Positions 14,001-26,000 of a stretch of 64,000 bases of DNA are shown piece after piece. The translations under genes and the position numbers were made by a program. This DNA comes from Euptelea pleiosperma (lineage: Eukaryota; Streptophyta; Magnoliopsida; Ranunculales; Eupteleaceae): positions 23,934,154 through 23,998,153 of the forward strand of contig CM068552.1 of assembly GCA_035048495.1 (NCBI GenBank), in the 5' to 3' direction. Every line of letters starts with the position of its first letter. The first letter of the stretch is position 1. The notes below the pieces were generated by a model. That model did no database searches, was not told the DNA's origin, and was given only the letters and a program-made list of their open reading frames with translations.

Positions 14001-17000
14001 GGTCAATGGAGCAGAGCAATGGTTTGTGAATTGGAGGAGGTTGATACTCCATGGGAAGATGTCGGGGTCGCCATTTTTGAGCTCGTTGGGCTTCCATATC
14101 CTATCAAGTTGATCCCACGTGGTAGCAAGCGGGGGTTTTTCTTTGTGGATGACTAGTATATCTTTTAATTTTTAAATGGGGTGGGGTCTTTCAAGGTTGA
14201 TCGTTCGGTGCTATTTCTGAGATGTTGATGGCCTGCGATAAATGCGGTGGAGGTCAGAGGTGGAACTGCACCGGTCTAGATCTGAGTGATGGGATGGCGT
14301 TTTCACCTATGGAATGAGAACATATTCGAATGTATTGGCAAGTTCGCAGGGGGTCTACTAGACATCGATATCATATCATTATCAGGCGATGATTTTAAGG
14401 AGGCTAGATTGCTGGTAGGCGGAAGGGAAGTTGGGATCCCTAGGGTTGTGGAAGTTGTCGACAGGGGTTGCTCCTTTCAGGCGGTGCTGGGCGGTGGAGG
14501 AAACAACTTCTGCCAAAATGGTTACAAGCTCCTCTTGTCATTTGGTAAGGAATAGGAGCCGACGGAGTCTTCTTCAGCGTCGTTGGCGTCTATGGTCCCG
14601 ACGTCGGCATCGATAGATGTTTCAATTTCCAAGATCCCTTTTAATCCCCCCTGGGCGTAGTAGGTCTGCCGAAGTTGGAGGTCAGCGATGGTGGGTCAGA
14701 CCATGTAGCTCCGTTAGAGAAGAAGGTATGGACGAAGTACAGTGGAATACGGTACGCAGAAGAGGGAGACGCGTGTTGCTATCCCAGCCCTTGGTGGACC
14801 TCGCCGAAGATTCCAGCCAAGCTTTTTGTGGAGTACGTGGAGGCGGTAGTCAAAGAGGTAGGGTATGTGGGGAAGTTTCTTTAGACCCTACGTCGTTTCA
14901 CGTTGAGGCTAGTAATGGTCGGGAGGAGGTCTATTCGCCGTCGACATGTGGGGACGCCCAGATGATTCTACCCGTCCTAGGGGTAGTCATGGAATCAGAT
15001 CCAGGGTCCTCGAAGCACCGTATAGACCTAACCTGGATCACAGCCCCAAATGGAGTGGGTCATCATTTGTTGGGTCCCGATCTGATTAGGTTGTGAATGG
15101 TGAGCGATTTGGGTAAACCATATTCATGAGGGTTGGGCCGAAAAGTTGGGCTTAGGGCTTGTGAAGCTTTTGAAATCCCCAGATCTTTGGGCTTAGGGTT
15201 ATTAAGCCCAAGTCCTTTTAACCCAAGTAACTCTTATATCCAAACTAGGAGTCGGGACGAAGAACACCACCACCCTCATCGGTCGACGGAGATGCTCATA
15301 TCAGAGGAAGCTATGGAGCGTCTGCGAAAAGGTAAGGGTTTTGATCCCTTTGAACTCCCATCTTCTCCCCCTTCCTTTTAATTGGCTCTGTCGGTAGTTG
15401 GGATCTCCTGCACCTTTGCATCCTCTCAGGGGGACGGAGACCTTCATTCAAGGTTCAATTGCACCGACAGGATTGGATCAGTCAGGGTTGACAAGTTGAT
15501 CGAGGGTTTGTCAGGCATTCGGGGCAACTCTGAGGCTTCGATAGACATTCGATGCACTTAGTAAGAGGAAGGGGTGACATACCGAATCCGTAGTGGGCAG
15601 ATTGGGTTTGTATAGTGCAGCGCTTCCAGTTCAGACTTGAGAGATTAGAACCCTAGGCAATTGTTGATCAACAGTTCTTTAAACCAGGCTTTGGATAAGG
15701 CAACATCTTTTGGGTATGAGAACATGGGAGATGGTTTTCGTAGTCATCAAGCCAAGGCAGATGGGGAAGCAGTGAGGGAGATGCCTTTAGTATTGAAAAT
15801 TTGAAACATGTTGCTCCAGAGATTACATGGGCACTGAAAGCAAATACCATAGATTGGTTGATGGCCAACATTATGGGGATTTATGAGATGTTAGGCATTA
15901 CTTGCAATGGGCATGAGGCTGATGTCTTACATCTTCTTAAGTCGATTATTAATCTGGTGATGAATCAACAGTGCTGTACGGGAATTATGGAGGCATGGGG
16001 AGAGGTGATTGAAGGGGCATATAAACAAGCGCATGAGGGGTGCTTATCTGGATTTTAGGAGCAGGCTTCTCTAGGCGTCAGAAATAGATTGTCGATAGTG
16101 GAGGAGGAGACTAGCCTGGTAGGAAGGGAAAGTCAAGTTGCTTTGTGTATCAGCCCTAACTCAAAGGAGAAGCCAGCCAGGTTATCTCATGAACTCCGAA
16201 GGTTGGCGTGTTACTTTAACTCCAAACTGGATGAGGATAGTGGGGGTAGAAGGAAAGGGAGGAAGTTGAGCGGTTGTTAATGGCGACAAAGATTATGTCC
16301 TAGAATGTGAGAGGTTCGGGGAGTAAGGAGAGAAGAGTTGTGGTTAAGAGTTTCATCGGAAGATGGGGGGGTGAAGGCGGTCATTCTTCAGGAAACGAAA
16401 TTAGACATATGGATGATTCTATTATCAAAGAAGTGTGCGGTTACAGAGATGTCGGGTGGCACGACCTTCCGACCATTGGGACATCTAGCATTATAGTTAT
16501 TTTATGGGATAGGAATTGTTTGGAGGTCAAACATATTTTAGTATGGGCATCTCGATGTCAATTGTTTGTAAATGGGTAGGAGGACAGTTTGATTGGGTGC
16601 TGACCGGGGTATATGGGCCGTTAGATAGGAGTTACAGGGATCAATTCTTAGCAGGACTTGATGATGTGGTTGGATTTTGGGACCTCGTGTGGTGTTTAGG
16701 ATGGGATTTTCACATCATTCGGCATTGGTATGAGCAGAATAGAGGGATAAGGACCAATAACAGTATGCGGGAATTCGGAGCGTTCATTGATCGCAACTAT
16801 TTGATGGACCTTCCCATGGGAGAGGTAGGTTTACTTGGTCCAACAACCAAGAGAATCCACCCTTAGTAGACTAGACAAATTCTTAGTCTCCGTCGGTTGG
16901 GAGGATCAATATCCAAGGATGTCTCAGGTGGCAATCCCTAGACCTGCTTTGGATCATGTGTCCCTTCTATTAGAATGTAGGGGGATCCGATGTCGTCATA

Positions 17001-20000
17001 TCCCGTTTTGTTGCGAGAATATGTGGCTTCAGAGTCCTAATTTCGAGGACAAGGTGGCAGAATGGTGGAATAGGTTCACTTTCACAAGGCAGTGGAGGTT
17101 TTTAGGAGGAAGTTCAAAGCTCTTAAAATTAAGTTAAAACAGTGGAATAGGAAGGAATTAGAGAATTGATTAGAATAGGTCAGTTATCCTTAGTGATATA
17201 TCTCTGCTTGATAGGGAGGAGGATCGTCCTTTGTCTATGGAGGCTCGTAGCAGGAGAACAACACATTCTTCCATAAGATGGTCAATGTTCATAGGAGAGG
17301 GAATCAATCATATAGCCCACATCGAGATTAATGGAACTATCTTGGAGGATGAGGAGACCATCAGGAAGGGAGTGGTGGATTACTACTCTAGGTTGTATTC
17401 TGAGCCAACATCATTTGTACCACTTTTGGATGGCCTCAAGTTTGATAGTATAAGCCCAAAAGACAGATTGGGTGGAAAGACCCTTCTTGGAAGAAGAGAT
17501 TCAAAATTCCATTGCCGAGCCAACTGGAGATAAAGCCCTGGGCATAGACGGTTTCACTTTGGATTTTTTCAAGGAGTGTTGGGATATGGTGGGGGAGAAG
17601 TTGATGAAGGTGGTTCACGAATTTCATGAGGAAGGCTATATGGACTATTCGTCCAATAGTACTTTCATCGTCTTCATCCCTAAGAGATAGGGGGTCGAGG
17701 ACATTTATGGGTTTAGACCCATTAGTTTTGTGGGGAGTGTGTGTATAAGATCCTGGCCAAGATGTTCGCGTCTAAGCTTAGTAGGGTGTTGGCTCGATAA
17801 TTTTGCCCATGCAAGGAGTGATTGTGAAAGGTAGGCAGATTCTGGGTGGAGTCTTTGCCAACGAGTGTATTGATTCCAGGAGTAAGGCGGGGATCCTGGG
17901 GATTGTTTGTAAAATAGACATGGAGAAAGCTTATGATCATGTCAGCTGGAGATTCAGAGACTACATGTTAGGGAGAATGGGTTTCAGACTGAAATGGAGG
18001 TGGATTGGAATGTGTATCTCTTCGGCCTTTCTCTGTTCTAGTCAATGGGACTTCGACTGGTTACTTTCGCAGTTTTAGGGGGCTGAGGCAAGGGGACCCG
18101 TTGTCGCCATATCTATTCATTGTGATTGAGGAGACGTTACGATCACTAGAGCAATGGAGATTGGGGAGCTTGAAGGGTTCGAGGTTGGCACAGGAATAGA
18201 TGCGATTTCCCACTTTCAGTTTGCGGATGACACTTTAGTATTCCTTGGGCAGTCCTTGACTCAGTTGCGGTTCATGAGGGGTCTTCTTGTTTGCTTTGAG
18301 GCGGTGACGGGCTTAAGGGTCAATTTGGCTAAGAGCATGATATATGGGGTGGACGAGGTGAACAATATGAGGGAGCTAGCTGACATTTTGGGGTGTGGAG
18401 AGGGTAGTTTGCCTACCTCGTATCTTGGTCTCCCTCTGGGGGCTAATTACAAATCCATAGCAATTTGGGACCCGGTCTTGGAGAGGTTTGGGAGTAAGCT
18501 GGCTCTGTGGAAGACTAAGTATCTATTTAAAGGGGGGCAAGTTGGTGCTTTTAAAGCACCGTTTATCCAATTTGCCCTTATAATTTATGTCGCCTTTCTC
18601 TATGCTTGCAAGAGCCTTAGAGAAAATTATGAGGGATTTCTTATTGCTCAATAGAGGTGGGGTGGGAAAGTTCCATTTGGTGGAGTGGAAATCCGTTTGC
18701 CGATCTAAGGATCAAGATTTGGTGTCTTTCTATTATGAATGTTGCCTTATTGGGAAAATGGTTGTGGAGATTTGGGGAGGAATTGACAAGTTTATGGAGA
18801 AAGGTGATAATGGGCAAATATGGAGTGATGGATTTCAACTGGGATGGGAGAGTCGTTCTTTCTCCTTATAGGTTAGTTCTTCGAAGGGGTCTCCCATAAG
18901 GTGGGAATCGGGGATAAAGTAAGGTTTTGGAAGGATAGGTGGTGTGGTGATACTTCTCTTATGGAAGAATTCCCCGAGCTTTACTCCATCTCAGACAAGA
19001 AGTGTGTTATTTTGCAGTGCTTGGTATGGGAAAGAGAGAATACCCGTAGAATTTTGGTTTCAGGAGATGGCTAAATGATCGGGAAATCGATGCAGTGTCC
19101 CGGCTTTTACTTCCGTTGCGGGATTGTCACCTTTTTTCCCTAGAGTCGGATAGGCATCTTTGGAGATGGTCGAGAGACGGAAGATTTTCAGTTTGATCCT
19201 TGTACAAGTCCTTCCGCGTTATGGTGTTACATTCCCAGCTTTCTTTGTGTGGGGTTCTAAGGTGCCATCCAAAATTGCTTTCTTCTACTGGTTAGCTTCT
19301 TTGGACAAAATATTAACTGTGAACCATTTGATTGCTTAAAGAGCATTATTGTAGACTTCTGCTTGATGTGCAAGCACAATAGGGAATTGGTCGATCATCT
19401 CTATCTACATTGTGATGTGGCTAGAGCAGTTCGGATAGCATTTCTGGCGGAGTTTGGCATTGCTTGGGTGTTCCCTCTTTCCTTGATGCAACTTACTACC
19501 AGTTGGTTTACGTCGACTTTTTCTTCTAGATGGCATATTATATGGCACATGCTTCCTTTCGCGATTTGTTGGGGTTTGTGGAAGGAACATAATCTTAAGG
19601 TGTTCGAAGGAAGGGAGGCTACGGTGGAGAATATTATTCATAACATCAAGGGACTGTTGTTCTTCTGGTCCAATGCATTTCCAGAATTCCTTGGATTGTT
19701 CTTCGAGGATTTTGTCTTCTGTTGGGATATGGTTTGTCATAGAGGCATAGTTTAGTTTTTGGTATTCTTCTTTTCTTTGTTTTTGGAGCTGATGTAGGCA
19801 TCTTTGCCTTTAGTAGGTCATTTCGACCTCTTAGGCTCTCTTTGTATCCTTTTGTTTTTTCTCTTAATAAAGTATACACTTATAAAAAAAAAAGACTTGC
19901 TTCTTACAAAGACTGATATACAAATAAACTCATTAACCAACTTACCTCTTAAAAGATTTAACTATGGTTGAGACCATAGTCACAAAGTCGGGATTCGGCA

Positions 20001-23000
20001 ATAAATCAGCAAGGGGTCAAGTCGGGAAAATTGGGATAAATTTGGTAAAAATCGGCAGAAATCGGCAAAAATAAAAAAAATAAAACAAAATATATCATGG
20101 CATTTTTCAAGTTAGAAATGTTGTTTTAGTTGAATTATAGAATTAGTGTTAGAATTAGGGTTCCACAGTATGAGAGAGAGAGAGAAAAAAGAGAGAAGAG
20201 GGAGAAATGGATGTCTTGTGATTAGTTCACAATGACTCCATAAATCTTATTTATATAGAGAAAATACATAAAAGACAAATATACCCCTCAAGAGGGGTAT
20301 TTAAAGAAGCGAGAATTACCATAAAAGCCGTAGTTACAAGCACGTGTTGGTCGCATCTGACTGTAGAAAAACATTCTGCCCGATTTAGTCGTGCTTTATG
20401 GCTTGGTGGACCAATAAGTCTTCTTTGGTTACTTTTACTATTAAATATATTTTAAATCAGAATGAAAAGACGACAATGCCCTTATCCTTATCCTTGACTG
20501 ACACTGGTACAATTCCTCATTTACGATGCTTGAAGAATTAATTCATTTGAAAAACTTTTGACATCCGTTTCACCATTGTTACTGGTTCAACTAATTCACT
20601 GAAACTAAAATGGTGTTGGTTCAACCAATTTGAGCTCAATACTCAAACTTGAAATAAAATACCGACTTAACAAAATGGTTAGAGAAATAGATAAGGTATT
20701 GAGAGTGAACCGGAGTTTTAAACATGTCTTATAACATAGAAACAGTCAGGGAGATGAAGCTTTGCTTGTAGATTTTAAGGTAAATGGTACTGGTTCGATC
20801 AAGTTGAACGATTCCTTTGACAGAATTTTGTCTGATTTACTATTGTTACGGTGGTTCCTCTTCCTTGTGCATTTTCCCATCTTCTCTTAATTATCATCTA
20901 ATTTTGTTAGTAATTCAACTAAGTTGTGCTCAATACTCAAATTGAAAATGAATACAGGTTTCATAAAAATGGTACTGGTTCAACCAGTTTAGAAAAAAAA
21001 AATTGTTCGATTTCCAACATTGTTACATGGGTTCTTCTTCGTTGAGATGCATTTTCTCATCATCTTTTCATTATAGTCTAACTGTGTTAGTGTTTCAACT
21101 AAGTTGAGCTCAATACTCAAACTGTAAACAGATACATACATCATGAAAATGGTACTGGTTCAACCAGTTTTGTGAAAATGGTACTAATTCAACCGATTTG
21201 GGGAAAATGGTCCTGGTTCAACCAGTTTCGTGAATATCATTACTAAAACTTAAGAGACGATTCTTGCTTGACAAAAATGAAGGTGATAACCATCTTCTTC
21301 AGCTTCTTCCTTGAAAATTCTTGCTTAACGAAAATTAAAGTAGTAACCATCTTCTTCAGCTTCTTCCTTGTTCCATCTTCACCTTCTTCTTTCTTAACTA
21401 ACCCTTGAAACCAGCGTCGCCTTCTTTATTCACCTTCAATGACACATAGACAAGTTGCAAAGAACTGTAGAGGATAACCGGGATGCTATAAAATAGATGA
21501 CTGGAAGGAAATCTTTAAACTTGCACCACCTTCATCTTTCTTCACCTTGAATGGAGTATAAATGAGTTGTAAAGAGTTATAAGGAAGATAATGGAGGGCA
21601 AGAGCTGTGAAGCAAGAAAATAGAGGAGAAAAGCTGTAGAAGAAGGAAATGGAGGGAAAAAAGCTCAAGAACAAAAAAGTGGAGGGAAGGAGCTGGACAA
21701 AACTGACATACGGTACTGTGTCGTCAGTCAAACTTCAGATCAAATGATACTATCAATTTAAACTGATATTAGCTGGAGGGTAGTATGGGCATTTCAAAAG
21801 AAAGGCCTTAATGGGTATATAATTAAACTAAAGTGTCCATAATTTTGTAGAGTCCCAAATAGTCGGTATTTTTGTAAATATGGACTTAAAAGTAATTTTC
21901 CCTTTAAAGAACTACCCCCGATACATATAAAATACGTATTTCTACGTATATGATAACACTCCCCCTCAAGTTGGTGCATAGATATCTCTCATGCCCAACT
22001 TGCATAAGCACTTATGGAGTTGCCAACTGGGAACTCCCTTCGTGAAAACATCTGCAACCTGTTCATCAGTCTTCATAAATGGGGTGCATACTGCCCCAGA
22101 GATAATCTTCTCTCTAATGAAGTGCTGGTCCACCTCAATGTGCTTGGCATGATCATGCTGAACGGGACTGTGAGCAATGCTGATGGCGGCCTTGTTATCA
22201 CAGTATAGACTCACAGACCCTGAAACTGGGAAACCTAGCTTAGCAACTAACACTTTCAACCAAAGCATCTCACACAAGCCATGAGCCATTGCTCTGAATT
22301 CGGCCTCTGCACTAGATCTGGCGACAACGGATTGCTTCTTGCTTCTCCAAGTGACCAGATTGCCCCCAACAAAGGTGCAATATCCAGAAGTAAATCTCCG
22401 GTCATCTTTGGCCCCTGCCCAGTCTGCATCGGTATAAGCTTCAATACGCATGTGGCCATTCTTCTCAAACAGAAGACCTCTACCAGGTGCTGACTTGAGA
22501 TACCTCAAGATCCGATGTGCTGCCTCTAAGTGAACACCTCTGGGTGAGTACATATACTGACTAATCATACTCACTGCATAGGCAATGTTGGGTCGAGTCA
22601 TGGAGAGATAGATTAATCGCCCAACTAGCTTCTGAAAGCTCCCTACATCTTGTAGTTGCTCACCACTAGCATCTGCTAACTGGTGATTCTGCTCTATAGG
22701 AGTTTCCACTGGTTTGGTACCCAACCTGCTTGAGTCTTGTAACAAGTCTAAGACATACTTCATCTGAGAGATGAAGATCCCCTGACTGGATCTTGCAACT
22801 TCGATGCCTAAGAAGTATTTGAGAGGTCCTAGATCTTTGGTTTCAAACTCCTCTGCTAATTGACGCTTCAGTTTGGCTACCTCTGCTGCATCATTCCCTG
22901 TAAGAATGATGTCATCAACATAAACAATGAGGGCAATGGTGTTCTTCCCTTGATGCTTCACAAATAGGGTGTGATCGGCCTGACTTTGAGTGTAACCCAA

Positions 23001-26000
23001 CTTCTTCACAGTTAGGGTGAATCTCTCAAACCATGCCCTTGGAGATTGTTTAAGCCCATATAGGGTTTTCTTCAGTCGACACACCCTGCTATTATGTCCT
23101 GGTGGAGTGAATCTAGGAGGAGGCACCATGCACACTTCTTCATGTAGGTCCCCATGAAGAAAAACATTCTTCACATCCAGTTGATGCAAAGGCCACTCTT
23201 GGTTTGCTGCCAATGACAACAACACCCTGATGGAGTTCATCTTTGCCACAGGTGCAAAGGTCTCCACATAGTCGATCCCATAGGTCTGGGTGTACCCCTT
23301 GGCTACTAATCTCGCCTTGTACTTCTCAACTGACCCGTCTGCCTTGTATTTGACGATGAACACCCATCTGCAACCTACATGTTTCTTGCCTCTTGGTAGG
23401 TCAACAAGCTCCCATGTCCCATTTTTGTCCAGAACTCTCATTTCCTCTATTATAGCAGCTTTCCATCTTGGTTGGGCTAGCCCTTCTACCACTGAAGAGG
23501 GTATATGAATAGTGGAAAGGGAAGTGATAAAGGCTTTATAGGAGGGGGATAAGGCATCATAGGAGATAAAGTGGCTCAGAGGATGTTGAGTGCAGCTTCT
23601 GACTCCTTTTCTTAAAGCAATGGGAAGATCAGAAGCATCAGTAGAAGGAGAAATGACAGGAGAAAGAGATGGAGTTTTACCTGGATCCAAGGAAGGAACC
23701 ACTGGTACTGGATTGGCTGTGGCTTTCTCCCTTTTGCTATAGACTTTGAGCTCCTTCTGAGCTCCAGGAGCAATATCAATCCCATCAGTAGTATGAGTGG
23801 GCGAAGAGCTCTCAAACTCTAAAGGAGGGGATAGGGATATAGCAGGAAGAGGAACTGTCCACCTCTCGTCATTACTACTCTCCCCCTGAAGAGAGGTGGG
23901 GGAGAAAAAAGATAGCTCCTCACGGAAGGTGACATCCATGCAGACAAACTTCTTCCCAGAGGACGGATGGTAACACTTGTAACCCTTGTGGGTAGAGGAG
24001 TAACCAAGAAAGACGCACTTGAGTGCTTTGGGATCGAGTTTGGTGCGATGGGGACCCATGATATGTACATAGCATACACACCCAAAGAGGCGAGGAGGAA
24101 TAATGAATAAAGAAGAGCCAGGAGCAAGGACTTGAATAGGAGATTGGAAATTGAGCACTCGAGATGGCATTCTGTTAGTCAAGTAGGCAGCCGTCAACAC
24201 AGCATCCGACCAATAAGATTTGGGGACATGAGAGCCAATCAAGAGAGATCGAGCTATCTCAGTCAAGTGTTGCATTTTCCTTTCAGTTACACCATTCTGT
24301 TGAGGGGTGTAGCTGTAGGAATTTTGGTGACAAATCCCATGGTCAATGAGGTAGTGTTGAAGACCCCTAAACATATATTCTCCACTCTGGTCAGTATGAA
24401 GAACCTTGATGGAGACACCATACTAGGTCTGGATCATCTTATGAAAACCCTGAAAGATGGAATGAACCTCATCTTTGGTTTTCATGAGATAGACCCATGT
24501 ACACTTAGTATGATCATCAACAAAAGAAACAAAATAGCGGAAGCCAAAGATAGAAGTAGTGGGGGAATGGCCCTATACATCAGAATGCATAATGTCAAAA
24601 CAAGTAGAACTTCTATTACCTCTGGAAGGATAATTCGATCTACAATGCTTGGAGAGCTCACAAGTCTCACACTGTAAAGCCGAAAGAGGAACAAAAACAA
24701 ACAAACTAGGAAATAAAAGTTTAAGGTACTGAAAAGAAACATGCCCAGACGGGCATGCCAAAACAAAATAACATCTATCTTACTACTACTACTAGCAGAA
24801 GATTGTAGTGCTGTGGGCTCAGGAAGGTGTCCATCCAGAAGGTAGGGACCATGCGCTTCATGTCCAGTGCCAATCGTCCTCTTCGTCTCGAGGTCCTGAA
24901 AGACACAAGAAGTAGGGAAAAAAGTGACGCTACAGTTTAAGGATTTAGTCAAAGCACTAACAGAAAGTAGGTTAGAAGTAAATCTAGGAACATGCAAAAC
25001 AGATGAAAGAGGTAGTTTAGGAGAGGGAAGGATGCTCCCTTTCCCAGACACAGAGGATAAGGTGTCATCAGTTGTCTTCACCTTATCACGGCCAGAACAG
25101 ATAGTATAAGGAAGACATGCCCGTCATGTGTTCTGAAGCCCCAGAATCAATGATCCAAATGGGATTGGACGATGGAAGAGACACATGATAAGCAAGTCTA
25201 GGGTTACCTTACTGGGCAAAGGAGGTGGACGATGTGGGAGAAGGACCATCCAGTTGCTGAAGCAATCGTCGAAGGCCTGCAAGTTCTGTGGCTGAGATAC
25301 CACTAGGAGGAGCTAAAGTCGGAGAGATAGTTAGAGACTGTCCAGGAGGAGCTAAAACCGAAGTATCCACACTGGCAGTATGAGCACCAGAAGACCCTGG
25401 CTGGTTAGGGCGACCATGTAACTTCCAACATTTGGCACGCACATGCCTTAACTTGCCACAAAAATCGCACTTGGGCCTCTCTCTAGTCAAGGACTTCCCA
25501 AAAGAAGGTCCAGTAGGAGCATAGGATGGAGCTGAGACAGGAGTCTGATAAGATGAGCCTCTCTGAGGCTGCTGTGACTGCTGAGGCTAATAAGCAAGAG
25601 AGGCAGCTAGCGCTGATCGCTCTGGAAGGAGATGCTCACTCCGAAGAGAGATCCGTCTACTCTCTTCACTCTGAAGATAGGCGTACACCTCACTGAGAGA
25701 GGGAAGATCCACCCTGCTACTCAAGATCTGAACACGAGCCAGCTCATAAGAAGGATTAAGGCCAGCAAGAAAATCAAATATTCAGCCCTTCTCTATATAT
25801 CGACGAAAGGGGGCAATCTCTGTGGGATTGAGAGGCTGATAGGAGTAATAATGATCAAGCTCCTACCACAAGGTACGAAGAGCAGTATAGTACTGAAAAA
25901 GAGACTTCTCCCCTTGTCGGAAGTGGGAGATAGTCTATCGTAGCTGAAATGCTCGTCCATCGTTCTGCTGCTGCGAGTAGGTCTTCTCAGTGATCTCCCA

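Larger units (their letters stand above)
13450..19893 (+). mobile_element. Plant L1-type LINE, near full length, inactivated
   Basis: Same strand as MPS1. ORF1-like protein, endonuclease, reverse transcriptase and C-terminal zinc-binding domain occur in order. The 3' end has AATAAA at 19866 and a poly(A) run ending at 19893. The 5' end was not fixed; 13450 precedes the first coding signal at 13497. No convincing target-site duplication was found around GACTTGCTTCTTACAAAG after the poly(A). Confidence 0.88.
20128..21958 (-). repeat. Copia 3' LTR (interrupted)
   Basis: Matches 27073-27296 at both ends: 20128-20308 and 21903-21958. The middle is the Mutator-like insertion. Confidence 0.9.

Noticed and set aside
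13450..19893. LINE reading frames as MPS1 alternative exons
   Set aside because: Domains are those of a retroelement, frames are broken many times, and exon 3 joins exon 4 in phase without them.
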